DNA from: Pseudomonas fluorescens
GTDB taxonomy: Bacteria > Pseudomonadota > Gammaproteobacteria > Pseudomonadales > Pseudomonadaceae
Direction of reading: 5' to 3'
DNA: 64,000 bases
Assembly: GCF_900636825.1 (NCBI RefSeq)
Contig: NZ_LR134318.1
Coordinates: 1,769,501 to 1,833,500 of the forward strand
Positions 54,428 through 62,489 of this stretch are shown piece by piece. Made by a program: the position numbers and the translations under genes. The notes beneath the pieces are model-generated. The model did no database searches. It saw only the letters and a list, made by a program, of their open reading frames with translations, and had not been told where the DNA came from. Position 1 is the stretch's first letter, and each line of letters begins with the position of its first letter.

Positions 54428-55390
54428 GTGAAGGCATTGCAAGGCGTTGAAGGTCAAGTGGCATGGGTTGAAGAGCCGAGTCCTACATGTGATGTAGGAC
54501 AAGTTCGCATCCGAGTGGCGGCAGCTGGCCTCAATCGCGCCGATTTATTACAGAAAGCAGGGCTTTATCCGCCGCCGCCAGGGGCCAGCCAAGTGCTCGG
54601 TCTAGAGTGTTCGGGGGTCATCACCGAGGTCGGTGCGGGCAGTTCGTGGCAGGTCGGCGATCGGGTCTGCGCCTTGCTGGCCGGGGGCGGCATGGCCGAG
54701 GAAGTGGTCGTCGACGGGCGGCATGTGCTGCCGGTTCCCGAAGGTGTTTCGTTGATCGAAGCAGCGTCATTGCCCGAGGTTTACGCAACAGTCTGGCTGA
54801 ATGTGTTTCAACTTGCGGCGCTCAGACCGGGTGAGAAAATTCTTCTGCATGCCGGGGCGAGTGGAATCGGTTCAGCCGCCATTCAGCTGTGCAAGGCGTT
54901 CGGTAATCCGTGTTGGGTCAGCGTCGGTTCGGCCGAGCGTCTGGCTTACTGCGAGGCGCTGGGCGCTCAGGGTGGCGTCGTGCGCACGGACGATATCGAA
55001 AGCTTGCGTGACTTCGGGCCGTTCGATGTGATTCTCGATCCGGTGGGCGGTAATTATTCGGCGCTCAATCTGAAACTGATCGCGCTGGATGGGCGTTGGG
55101 TGTTGATCGGACTGATGGGTGGCCGCGAGGCGAAATTGGATCTGGCACAGGTGTTAGGCAAGCGCGTGCAATTGCTCGGTTCGACCTTGCGCAGCCGTGA
55201 CGATCAATTCAAGGCCGATTTGTTGTGTGATCTGGGCCAGCACGTGTGGCCGTTGTTTGCCGAAGGGCGGTTGAGTCCGCAGTTGGCCAAGGCGTTTGCG
55301 GTGAAGGATGCCGAGGCGGCGTTTGCCGAGCTGGCGAGTAATACGGTGGCGGGGAAACTGGTGTTGGTGATTGACGAAAGCCTGAGCTGA
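54428..55390 (+). CDS. Zinc-free NAD(P)H quinone oxidoreductase (PIG3/QOR-like)
   Basis: A 320-aa medium-chain dehydrogenase/reductase. The N-terminal part has AAAGLNRADLLQKAGLYPPPPG, typical of the PIG3 branch; the Rossmann motif is HAGASGIGSAAIQL. There is no structural or catalytic zinc Cys set. It probably reduces quinones with NADPH in one-electron steps; the physiological substrate is unknown. It starts after TATGGAGGCACTG, and a REP element follows. Confidence 0.92.
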   Translation: MKALQGVEGQVAWVEEPSPTCDVGQVRIRVAAAGLNRADLLQKAGLYPPPPGASQVLGLECSGVITEVGAGSSWQVGDRVCALLAGGGMAEEVVVDGRHVLPVPEGVSLIEAASLPEVYATVWLNVFQLAALRPGEKILLHAGASGIGSAAIQLCKAFGNPCWVSVGSAERLAYCEALGAQGGVVRTDDIESLRDFGPFDVILDPVGGNYSALNLKLIALDGRWVLIGLMGGREAKLDLAQVLGKRVQLLGSTLRSRDDQFKADLLCDLGQHVWPLFAEGRLSPQLAKAFAVKDAEAAFAELASNTVAGKLVLVIDESLS

Positions 55391-55405
55391 TACAAGAGCA
55401 AGATC

Positions 55406-55482
55406 AAAAGATCGCAGCCTTCGGCAGCCCCTACAGGAGAATGCATTCCAAATGCAGGAGCTGCCGAAGGCTGCGATCTTTT
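55406..55482. repeat. REP doublet between convergent genes
   Basis: Inverted arms AAAAGATCGCAGCCTTCGGCAG (from 55406) and CTGCCGAAGGCTGCGATCTTTT (to 55482). It ends 4 nt before the stop codon of the HAD hydrolase gene. Confidence 0.9.
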
Positions 55483-55486
55483 GCTT

Positions 55487-56140
55487 CTATTTCCAGTGGT
55501 GGATCGGCCAGGCGGATTTTTCCGCATGTTCCAGCAACACCGGATCCGGGTTGACCACGTGCGGGAAATCAACCTTCAGCAACAACGGCAAATCATTACG
55601 CGAATCGGAATAGAAACTCGCGCCTTCGAGGTTTTCTTCTTCGGCATCCAGCCACTCCAGCAAGCGCGTGATCTTGCCTTCGCGGTAGGTCAGGGTGCCG
55701 ACGGCGTTGCCGCTGTAAACGCCATGGGCGACTTCCAGTTCGATGGCCAGTATTTCGTCGATGCCCAATCGGTCGGCAATCGGACGAACCAGATGCGTAC
55801 CCGACGCCGAGATCACCAGAATGCGATCACCGGCCTTGCGGTGTGCGGCGATGGTTTTGGTGGCGTCGCTGAAGATGATCGGCTCGATGAAATCTTCAAC
55901 CCAGGGGCCGACCAAGTGTTCGATTTCTGCCGGCGTGCGGCCGATCAACGGTTCGAGGCTGAAGGCCATGTAGTCTTCCATCGCCAGATGGCCGCGGCCG
56001 TAGGCGTCCATCAATTCCTTGTCGCGCTGCATGAACGATTCGCCATCGACCCAGCCGAGGCGGACCATCTGTTCGCTCCAGAGCGTGGAGCAGTCGCCGT
56101 GAATCAACGTTTCGTCCAGATCAAAAATTGCCAAAGCCAT
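55487..56140 (-). CDS. HAD-IB family phosphatase (SerB-like)
   Basis: A 217-aa hydrolase with motif I FDLDETLIHGD, motif II ILVISASGTHLVRPIA and motif IV SDSRNDLPLL. Members of this subfamily act on phosphoserine, phosphocholine-like or other small phosphate esters; the substrate here is unknown. In P. aeruginosa, as I recall, the same gene sits between the QOR-like gene and the ABC operon, as it does here (PA3254-3256 area). Confidence 0.9.
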   Translation of the reverse strand: MALAIFDLDETLIHGDCSTLWSEQMVRLGWVDGESFMQRDKELMDAYGRGHLAMEDYMAFSLEPLIGRTPAEIEHLVGPWVEDFIEPIIFSDATKTIAAHRKAGDRILVISASGTHLVRPIADRLGIDEILAIELEVAHGVYSGNAVGTLTYREGKITRLLEWLDAEEENLEGASFYSDSRNDLPLLLKVDFPHVVNPDPVLLEHAEKSAWPIHHWK

Positions 56141-56159
56141 GGGTTCTCTCCGAGAACAG

Positions 56160-56250
56160 CTGCAAGCTACAAGCTTCGAGCTGCAAGAATAAAATCAGGT
56201 GCGCCGCAGTCTACAGCTTGAAGCTGATAGCTCGAAGCTTGCAGCTGCTC
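56160..56250. repeat. Short AGCTTGAAGCT-type repeat cluster
   Basis: About six overlapping copies of AGCTNNAAGCTT-like units (GCAAGCTACAAGCTTCGAGC and AGCTGATAGCTCGAAGCTTG) form inverted repeats between the HAD gene and the ABC ATPase stop. They are unrelated to the two main REP families and AT-richer. Confidence 0.7.
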
Positions 56251-57240
56251 CTAAGCGACTTTGCAAAGGGCGGTCGGATCGATGAAAAGTGCCAGGCGCT
56301 GTCCCTCGGGATGCAGATCGGCCGCGGAGCGGTTGAGCACATCGACCACCAGTTCGACGCCGCGCGCTTCGACCCGATAGCGGATGACGTTGCCCAGCAG
56401 ACTGTGGCTGCGGATCTCTGCGTCGAGGTCGCCGTCGAGGCTCAGTTCGATGGCTTCCGGGCGGATCGCGATGCGGTGGTTGATCGGCCGTTGCAACAGC
56501 TTCGAGGCGGCATCGGCGTCGAGCAGGTTGTAGTTGCCGATGAAGCCGGCGGCAAACACATCAACCGGCGCGGTATACAGCGTTTCGGCGTCACCGCTTT
56601 GTACGATCTTTCCCTGATTCATCAGGAAAATGCGATCGGACATGGTCAGCGCCTCTTCTTGATCGTGGGTCACGAAAATAGTGGTCAGGCCGAGTTCGCG
56701 TTGAATCTGCCGGATCTGTTCACGCAGATGTTTACGAATCCGTGCATCGAGGGCCGACAGCGGCTCATCCAGCAGCAACAGGCGTGGACGGGTAACCAGC
56801 GAACGGGCGAGGGCGACGCGCTGGCATTGACCACCGGATAACTGATGCGGATAGCGGCTGGCGAAGTCGTGCAGTTCAACCAGTTTCAACACCTCTGAAA
56901 CGCGTTTATGACTGTCGTCGCTGTTGACCTTCTGCATGCGCAGACCGAAGGCAACGTTCTGTTCAACGGTCATGTTGGGAAACAGCGCATAGCTTTGAAA
57001 CACCATGCCGATCCCGCGTTTCTGCGGGCTCAACGGCACGATGTCGACGCCATCGAGGAGGATTTTGCCGCCATCCACCGATGTCAGCCCGGCGATGCAA
57101 CGCAGCAGTGTCGACTTGCCGCAACCGGAGGGGCCTAGCAGGGTGACGAACTCGCCTTTGTTGATTTCGCAATCGATGTCGCTGAACACCGTGGTGCCCG
57201 CATAGCTTTTCTGCAGATGTTGGACGCTGACGTAGCTCAT
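56251..57240 (-). CDS. ABC transporter ATP-binding protein
   Basis: A 329-aa ATPase of the spermidine/iron/phosphonate importer group. Walker A GPSGCGKSTLL, signature LSGGQCQRVALARSL, Walker B LLLLDEPLSALD and the H-loop FVTHDQEEAL are all intact. A C-terminal TOBE-like regulatory part follows (RPEAIELSLDGDL). It is the last gene of the operon binding protein - phosphatase - permease - permease - ATPase, with a four-base overlap to the permease upstream. Confidence 0.93.
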   Translation of the reverse strand: MSYVSVQHLQKSYAGTTVFSDIDCEINKGEFVTLLGPSGCGKSTLLRCIAGLTSVDGGKILLDGVDIVPLSPQKRGIGMVFQSYALFPNMTVEQNVAFGLRMQKVNSDDSHKRVSEVLKLVELHDFASRYPHQLSGGQCQRVALARSLVTRPRLLLLDEPLSALDARIRKHLREQIRQIQRELGLTTIFVTHDQEEALTMSDRIFLMNQGKIVQSGDAETLYTAPVDVFAAGFIGNYNLLDADAASKLLQRPINHRIAIRPEAIELSLDGDLDAEIRSHSLLGNVIRYRVEARGVELVVDVLNRSAADLHPEGQRLALFIDPTALCKVA

Positions 57241-58037
57241 TCGCTTTTGTCCTTGTTCAAGATGTTGGCGATCCAGGTCAGGACCAGCACGAAAAAGAAG
57301 TACGAAATGACCAGCGCGCTGGTGAAGTGGCCACTGCTGTTGCGCATGTTGTTCAGGTAAACCTGCAGGGTTTCGTAACGGGTGCCGACGAGTATGTTGG
57401 CGAACACGAACTCACCGAACAGAAACGAGAACGACAGCAGCAGTGCGACCATCAGGCCTTTGCGCAGGTTTGGCAGTACCACCAGAACCGCTGCCTGAAA
57501 GGTGCTGGCGCCGAGCAGTTGTGCGGCGTCCATCAGGTCGCGCAGGTTGATCGCTTGCAGGTTGTTGGTGATTGCCCGGTACATGAACGGCAGGGCCACG
57601 GTGAAATAGCATCCGATCAGAATCCATGGCGTGCCGACCATCGCCATCGGCCCGGACCCATAAAGCTGCAACAGCCCCACCGAGGACACCACCGGCGGCA
57701 CCGCGAAGGGCAGCAGAATAAGGATGTTCATCAGTGCGTCGAGTTTCGGGAAGTGGTAATGCACGACGAACAGCAGCGGCAGGATCAGCACCACTGACAA
57801 CACCAAGGCGCCGACGCAGACGATCAGCGACTGGCCGAACGCATGCAGAAAGCGTGGATCACTCCACAATTGGATGTACCACTTGAAGGTGAAGCCGCTG
57901 GGGAGAATGGTCGCCGACCAACTGCTGGCGATTGAATAAACCAGCGTGCCCACCAGCGGCAGCAGAAGAATGGCGAATAACAGATAGACCACGACGCGGT
58001 GGTAGAGGCCGGCCGGGCCGGATTCAGCGCGAGACAT
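57237..58037 (-). CDS. ABC transporter permease (second)
   Basis: A 266-aa inner-membrane permease with about six helices and the EAA-loop region DAAQLLGASTFQAAVLVVLP, which contacts the ATPase. It overlaps the ATPase gene by four bases and the other permease gene by 14. Together the two form the translocation pore of a heterodimeric importer of the 2-aminoethylphosphonate/iron-like group. Confidence 0.92.
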   Translation of the reverse strand: MSRAESGPAGLYHRVVVYLLFAILLLPLVGTLVYSIASSWSATILPSGFTFKWYIQLWSDPRFLHAFGQSLIVCVGALVLSVVLILPLLFVVHYHFPKLDALMNILILLPFAVPPVVSSVGLLQLYGSGPMAMVGTPWILIGCYFTVALPFMYRAITNNLQAINLRDLMDAAQLLGASTFQAAVLVVLPNLRKGLMVALLLSFSFLFGEFVFANILVGTRYETLQVYLNNMRNSSGHFTSALVISYFFFVLVLTWIANILNKDKSE

Positions 58038-58860
58038 GGTAGCTCCTCTTCAACAGCAGTTGGTGCACCACGGTGACGATGGTCATCAGCGCCACGAGCA
58101 CCACGGCCAGCGCGCTGGCCAGGTTCGGATCGAGCGAAATATCCCCGGACACCATGGCCGCGATACGAATCGGCAGGACGTTGAAGTTGCCAGTGGTCAG
58201 CGCATAAACCGTGGCGTACGCGCCGAGAGCATTGGCCAGTAGAATCACGAACGTACCGAGCAATGCGGGCGTCAGCACCGGCAGGCCAATGTGCCGCCAG
58301 AACTGCCAGCCGTTGGCGCCGAGCAACGCGGCGGACTCACGCCAGTCTTCGCGCAGGGCATCGAAAGCCGGATAGAGCAGCAGCACGCCGAGGGGAATCT
58401 GGAAGTAGGTGTAGAGAATGATCAAGCCGGTTTTCGAGTACAGGTTGAAGTCCTGAATGATCCCCGACTGCTTCAACATGATCGTGATGCTGCCATTGAA
58501 GCCGAGCAGGATGATGAACGCGAACGCCAGCGGCACGCCGGCGAAGTTGCTGGTCATGTTGGCGAAAGCATTCACAAAATTGCGCAGCTTCGAGTCGACC
58601 CGCCGCAGCGAATAGGCACCGAGCACCGCGATGATGATGCCGAACACGCTCGACCAGAAACTGATCTCCAGACTGTACTGGATCGCCTGTAGATAAAACT
58701 TCGAGCTGAAGATCTTGCTGAAATTGGCGAAGCCCCAACCGAACTCTTCCGATTGCAGGCTGTTGATCATCACCCAAACCAGCGGGGCGATTTCGAAAAC
58801 GATAAAGAACAGCGCGAAGGGCACCAGGCACAGTGCCGCGAGCCATTTGCCGCGAGTCAT
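58024..58860 (-). CDS. ABC transporter permease (first)
   Basis: I choose the start at 58860 (MTRGKWLAALCLVPFALFFI), which begins just 5 nt after the phosphatase stop; longer starts would overlap that gene and add a non-membrane extension. The 278-aa permease has six helices and an EAA loop, ESAALLGANGWQFWRHIGLP. It pairs with the downstream permease. Confidence 0.9.
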   Translation of the reverse strand: MTRGKWLAALCLVPFALFFIVFEIAPLVWVMINSLQSEEFGWGFANFSKIFSSKFYLQAIQYSLEISFWSSVFGIIIAVLGAYSLRRVDSKLRNFVNAFANMTSNFAGVPLAFAFIILLGFNGSITIMLKQSGIIQDFNLYSKTGLIILYTYFQIPLGVLLLYPAFDALREDWRESAALLGANGWQFWRHIGLPVLTPALLGTFVILLANALGAYATVYALTTGNFNVLPIRIAAMVSGDISLDPNLASALAVVLVALMTIVTVVHQLLLKRSYHVSR

Positions 58861-58865
58861 GGAAT

Positions 58866-59672
58866 TCACTTGAGCAACTCCCGGCACACAGGTTTGTCGT
58901 GAGGCACGCCAAGCAATTCGCAAACGGTACCGCAGATATCGGTCTGCTTCAGGGGGGCGTCCGGGTTCAGGCTGAAGGCATCGCCGAGCACGAACAGCGG
59001 CACCTCGCGCTCTTCCGGGAGCAGGCCGTTGTGCGAGCGGTCGTTGTTCATGCCGTGGTCGGCGGTCACCAGCACTTGATAGCCGCAGTCGAGCCAGTTT
59101 TGCAGATAGTCGGCAAGGATGACGTCTGCCGAGCGTGCGCTGTTGCGGTATTGCGAACTGTCGAGACCATGCTTGTGTCCGGCGTCGTCGATGTTCATCG
59201 GATGGATCAGCAGAAAATTCGGCGTGTGGCGCAGGCGCAGATTTTCGGCATCGGCGAACAGGTGCGAATCCGGGTAGTGATCGTTCCAGTAGAAATGCCC
59301 GTGCTGGATTGGCAGCGATGAATCGTCGGTGTGGCGGTCGCGGCTGGCCACGAATGGCGAGCGGTTGTACAACTCGCTGACCCAGTGGTACGCCGCTGCG
59401 GCGGTAGTCAGGCCGGCGTCGCGCGCATAGTGATAGATGCTGCGCTGGTTGGACAGGCGCGACACATTGTTGTGGACGATGCCGCTGTCAATCGGCGGCA
59501 CGCCGGTAAGAATGCACTCGTAAAGCGGTCGGGACAGGGCCGGCAGTTCGCACTCCAGTCGATACAGCGCCGCGCGTCCTGCGCCAACATAAGCCTGCAG
59601 ATGCCCCATGGCGTGGCGCGCGACCTCATAGCTGAGGCCGTCGAGCACGACAAGGATGACGTTGTGCTTCAT
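58866..59672 (-). CDS. Cytoplasmic alkaline-phosphatase-superfamily phosphodiesterase-like enzyme
   Basis: With the start at 59672 the protein is 268 aa and begins MKHNVILVVLDGLSYEVARH; upstream in-frame codons derive from REP sequence. It has the metal and nucleophile pattern of nucleotide pyrophosphatase/phosphonoacetate-hydrolase relatives: VLDGLS, LTGVPPIDSGIVHNN (Thr or Ser nucleophile region), NIDDAGHKHG and TADHGMNND. There is no signal peptide, so it acts on imported substrate. Lying between the binding-protein and permease genes, it probably releases phosphate from the transported compound. Confidence 0.88.
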   Translation of the reverse strand: MKHNVILVVLDGLSYEVARHAMGHLQAYVGAGRAALYRLECELPALSRPLYECILTGVPPIDSGIVHNNVSRLSNQRSIYHYARDAGLTTAAAAYHWVSELYNRSPFVASRDRHTDDSSLPIQHGHFYWNDHYPDSHLFADAENLRLRHTPNFLLIHPMNIDDAGHKHGLDSSQYRNSARSADVILADYLQNWLDCGYQVLVTADHGMNNDRSHNGLLPEEREVPLFVLGDAFSLNPDAPLKQTDICGTVCELLGVPHDKPVCRELLK

Positions 59673-59710
59673 AGGGGCAAAAACTCCGAAAACCAATCTG
59701 GAACCAATCC

Positions 59711-59797
59711 CTGTAGGAGCTGCCGCAGGCTGCGATCTTTTGATGTTGCTCTTAAAGGGCAAGATCAAAAGATCGCAGCCTGCGGCAGCTCCTACAG
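59711..59797. repeat. REP doublet inside the ABC operon
   Basis: Perfect 34-bp arms at 59711-59744 and 59764-59797 lie between the binding-protein stop and the phosphatase start. As in other importer operons, such a hairpin may keep binding-protein mRNA more abundant than the downstream genes. Confidence 0.92.
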
Positions 59798-59805
59798 ATG
59801 AAGGA

Positions 59806-60873
59806 TTACTTCATCTCTACGATGACTTCTTCGTTCCACTGCTGCGGCAGGGCTTTGGAGGTTTTTTCCCAGGCATCGGCGTCTTTGATCGGCGTGACCT
59901 TTTTGTACTGCTCGTTCGGCAGCAGTTTGGCTTTCACGTCTTCCGGCAATTGCAGGTGTTCGGCGCGGATCGGACGGGCGTTGCCGCGTGCGAGGTTGGT
60001 CTGGCCGGCATCGCTGAAGATGTATTCACGGGTCAGCTTGGCGGCGTTGGGGTTTTTCGCGTACTTGTTGATGATCGTGGTGTAACCGGAAATCACCGAA
60101 CCGTCGGACGGAATCAGCACCACGTAGTCATCCGGATTGGCCATCTTGGCTTTGTAGCTCAGACCGTTGAAATCCCAGACCACGCCGACTTCGATCTCGC
60201 CTTTTTCCATGGTGGCGATGGTCGGGTTGGCCATCGACAGGCGACCCTGTTTGGCGATGTCGGCGAACAAAGTCAGTGCCGGCTTGATGTTCTTCTCGTC
60301 GCCACCGTTGGCCAGTGCCGCCGCGAGGACGCCGTTGGCTGCCTGGGCGGCAGTGCTCACGTCACCGATGGAAACCTTGTATTTGCCGCTTTTCAGATCA
60401 GCCCATTTTGTCGGTACTTCGGAGCCGTGCAGCAGCTTCTTGTTGACGATGAACGCGATAGTGCCGGTGTAGGCCAGCGCCCAGTTGCCGTCCTTGTCCT
60501 TGGCCCAGTCCGGGACTTGATCCCAAGTGCTCGGCTTGTAAGGTTGCACCACGCCTTGCTTGACCGCAATCGGGCCGAAGGCGGCACCGACGTCGCCGAT
60601 ATCGGCAGTGGCGTTATCCTTCTCGGCGGCGAATTTGGCGATTTCCTGGGCCGAGCTCATGTCGGTGTCGATGTGTTTCAGGCCATATGCCTTGGCCAGA
60701 TCTTCCCAGGTGCCTTTCCAGTTGGCCCAATCATCGGGCATGCCGACGCTGTTGACGGCGCCTTCCGCCTTCGCAGCGGCTTCGAGGGTTTTCAGATCGG
60801 TGTCGGCCGCCATGGCGGCGGTGCACATTGCAATGGTCGAGCCTAACAGTGTTGCCAGGAAAAGCTGTTTCAT
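59806..60873 (-). CDS. ABC transporter periplasmic substrate-binding protein
   Basis: A 355-aa protein with signal peptide (LFLATLLGSTIAMCTAAMA) and a type II periplasmic binding fold: EGAVNSVGMPDDWANWKGTW, SSAQEIAKFAAEKDNATADIGDVG, GTIAFIVNKKLL and GVVWDFNGLSYKAKM. It resembles iron/AEP/spermidine-like binding proteins. It is the first gene of the operon, downstream of the Pho-box-like promoter and a TGGTCTAG operator. The substrate is not readable from sequence; a phosphorus-containing compound fits the context. Confidence 0.9.
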   Translation of the reverse strand: MKQLFLATLLGSTIAMCTAAMAADTDLKTLEAAAKAEGAVNSVGMPDDWANWKGTWEDLAKAYGLKHIDTDMSSAQEIAKFAAEKDNATADIGDVGAAFGPIAVKQGVVQPYKPSTWDQVPDWAKDKDGNWALAYTGTIAFIVNKKLLHGSEVPTKWADLKSGKYKVSIGDVSTAAQAANGVLAAALANGGDEKNIKPALTLFADIAKQGRLSMANPTIATMEKGEIEVGVVWDFNGLSYKAKMANPDDYVVLIPSDGSVISGYTTIINKYAKNPNAAKLTREYIFSDAGQTNLARGNARPIRAEHLQLPEDVKAKLLPNEQYKKVTPIKDADAWEKTSKALPQQWNEEVIVEMK

Positions 60874-60919
60874 TCCGAAGCTCCTTGGTCGTGTTCAACG
60901 CTGCGATTGCGGTTTGTGT

Positions 60920-60931
60920 TGGTCTAGGTCA
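60920..60931. promoter_or_regulatory. GntR-type operator near ABC operon start
   Basis: TGGTCTAGGTCA shares TGGTCTAG and the final CA with the site before the GntR gene. It lies just downstream of the leftward -10, where a repressor would block transcription. PhnF-type UTRA regulators use TGGTNTAGACCA-like sites. Confidence 0.6.
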
Positions 60932-60945
60932 GCAATACCTGAGCC

Positions 60946-60979
60946 AATTTAGGCTGACTGGATGACACTTTGATGTCGA
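60946..60979 (-). promoter_or_regulatory. Candidate Pho-box promoter of ABC operon
   Basis: Minus strand: TCGACAT - 4 nt - GTGTCAT, then 10 nt, then TAAATT. The spacing (7+4+7, then about 10 to the -10 hexamer) equals that of PhoB-dependent promoters. The second repeat matches CTGTCAT in 6 of 7 positions, the first only 4 of 7. Confidence 0.45.
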
Positions 60980-61110
60980 AGGCCTGATCGCGAGACTTTG
61001 GCGGTCCCAGGATCGGCAGATGCGAGATAAGCGTAGACCATGCCGAGGCCCCGACAGGCAAGGGACTTGGCCGATGTATTGCAAGTCATGAGCACGACCG
61101 TTCGGACGTT

Positions 61111-61144
61111 TTGTCATCTCTCGGTCATCTGCACTGCCTAGGCT
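61111..61144 (+). promoter_or_regulatory. Candidate Pho-box promoter of GntR gene
   Basis: TTGTCAT (61111-61117), 4 nt, CGGTCAT (61122-61128), then 10 nt and TAGGCT (61139-61144). Both repeats match CTGTCAT in 6 of 7 positions with canonical spacing, and there is no good -35 hexamer, as expected for a PhoB-activated promoter. Confidence 0.55.
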
Positions 61145-61197
61145 TGCATCATGTGGTGAAGGTGATAAACCGGGCGGTTCTTGCCCTGAAACAGTGC

Positions 61198-61209
61198 TGG
61201 TCTAGTCCA
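61198..61209. promoter_or_regulatory. GntR-type operator before its own gene
   Basis: TGGTCTAGTCCA is one base from the perfect palindrome TGGTCTAGACCA and lies 14 nt before the regulator start, suggesting autoregulation. Confidence 0.65.
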
Positions 61210-61223
61210 GATAGGTAACGTTG

Positions 61224-61937
61224 ATGCGTGATGAGGCAACAAAAGCGGTGACAGCGATTGGCCAGGTGTTGCAGGAGCAGCTCGATCACGGCTTGTTGGC
61301 GGCGGGCAGCAAGTTGCCGGCCGAGCGCAAGCTCAGCGAGTTGTTCGGGACGACGCGAATCACGGTGCGCGAGGCGTTGTTGCAGCTGGAGGCGCAGGGA
61401 CAGATTTATCGCGAGGAGCGCCGCGGCTGGTTCGTGTCGCCGCCACGATTGGCGTACAACCTGATGCAGCGCAGCCACTTTCACGCGATGGTCAGTGCGC
61501 AGGGACGCGAGGCTTCGACGGAGGTGATTTCAGCGCGGTTGCAGCCGGCGTCGGCGGCGGTGTGTGCATGGTTGCAGTTGCCGGCGTTGTCGAGCGTGAT
61601 TCAGATTTGCCGTTCGCGGCGCATCGACGGGCGGTTGGTGTTGTATGTGGAGCACTATTTGAATCCGCAGTTTTTTCCGGGGATTCTGGATTTTGATTTG
61701 AATCAGTCGATTACCGAGCTGTATGCGCGGCATTACGATTTGCATTATGGACGGGTGCGGTTCGAGATTGTGCCGACGGCGTTGTCGGTGGATGCGGCGG
61801 CGGCGCTGCGGGTGTCAGTAGGGAGTCCGGGATTGCGGATTGCGCGGGTCAATTATGATCAGCATGGGCGGTTGATTGATTGTGATCTGGAGTTTTGGCG
61901 GCATGATGCGATTCATGTTGGGGTTGATGTTGTTTGA
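61224..61937 (+). CDS. GntR-family regulator with UTRA ligand domain (PhnF/HutC type)
   Basis: A 237-aa regulator, start ATG at 61224. The N-terminal winged helix has LDHGLLAAGSKLPAERKLSELFGTTRITVREALLQLEAQG; the UTRA domain (about 80-235) has VIQICRSRRIDGRLVLYVEHYLN and RFEIVPTALSVDAAAALRV. It is divergent from the ABC operon, with matching operators on both sides, so it should repress the importer until the ligand appears. From about 61540 the codon use shifts to G-ending Leu, Ala and Arg codons (TTG, GCG, CGG). Confidence 0.93.
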   Translation: MRDEATKAVTAIGQVLQEQLDHGLLAAGSKLPAERKLSELFGTTRITVREALLQLEAQGQIYREERRGWFVSPPRLAYNLMQRSHFHAMVSAQGREASTEVISARLQPASAAVCAWLQLPALSSVIQICRSRRIDGRLVLYVEHYLNPQFFPGILDFDLNQSITELYARHYDLHYGRVRFEIVPTALSVDAAAALRVSVGSPGLRIARVNYDQHGRLIDCDLEFWRHDAIHVGVDVV

Positions 61938-62484
61938 TCTTTTGGGTGTATATCCGTTGCTGCGGTAACGGCGGCTTAAGGTTTCGCCCTTACGGCGACT
62001 CACTTTTTTTCAAACGCCAAAAAAAGTAAGCAAAAAACGCTTGCTCCTGCGTTCGGCCCGCTCGCTGGGGCTCGGGGTCCCTTCGCTGCGGGATCTATCC
62101 GGGGGCAGCGTCTACGGTTTGCTTCGCTGCACCTCCTCTCGCTGTGTTTGGCTTCGCCAAACGGTCGCTGCGCTCCCACCCCCGGATCAATCCCTCCACT
62201 CAGCCTTCCGACGTCGCCCGAGGATCAAGATCAAGAGCGGTACTCGAGCTTGCGCTCATTGTGCTGAGTGGTGAGGAGCAGAAGCGATATAGGTTTACGG
62301 TTGGACTTAATCCTTGTGGGAGCTGGCTTGCCAGCGATGGCGGCCTGCCAGCCGACCTGTTTCTGGCGGATGAACTCGATCCAAATGTAGGAGCTGCCGA
62401 AGGCTGCGATCTTTTGATGTTGATTCCGGCGATCGCTCAATTGCCCAGATCAAAAGATCGCAGCCACGTTTCACCCGGCAGCTC
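61938..62484. other. 547-nt intergenic region of repeats
   Basis: It starts with an A-rich stretch (AAAAAAAGTAAGCAAAAAACG, about 62018-62040) and continues with about 180 nt of short hairpins (for example TTTGGCTTCGCCAAAC at 62148-62163). That block looks like a dispersed element I have seen in many P. fluorescens-group genomes. After it come a single REP half (about 62316-62341) and a REP doublet reaching the next stop codon. The predicted short frames are repeat-derived, and I see no gene. Confidence 0.6.
62316..62341. repeat. Single REP half-element
   Basis: TGTGGGAGCTGGCTTGCCAGCGATGG occurs once here without its inverted partner, unlike the doublets elsewhere. Confidence 0.8.
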
Positions 62485-62489
62485 CTACA
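62385..62489. repeat. REP doublet overlapping the M20 stop codon
   Basis: Arms TGTAGGAGCTGCCGAAGGCT... (from about 62385) and AGATCAAAAGATCGCAGCC...CAGCTCCTACAGG (to about 62490). The CTA of CTCCTACAGG at 62485-62487 is the stop codon of the M20 gene on the minus strand. Confidence 0.85.

Larger units (their letters stand above)
60874..61223. other. Divergent control region of ABC operon and GntR gene
   Basis: A 350-nt region with, from left to right: operator TGGTCTAGGTCA (60920-60931); a leftward promoter with -10 TAAATT and a Pho-box-like element (60946-60979); a GC-rich centre; a rightward Pho-box-like element with -10 (61111-61144); and a second operator, TGGTCTAGTCCA (61198-61209). Confidence 0.6.
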
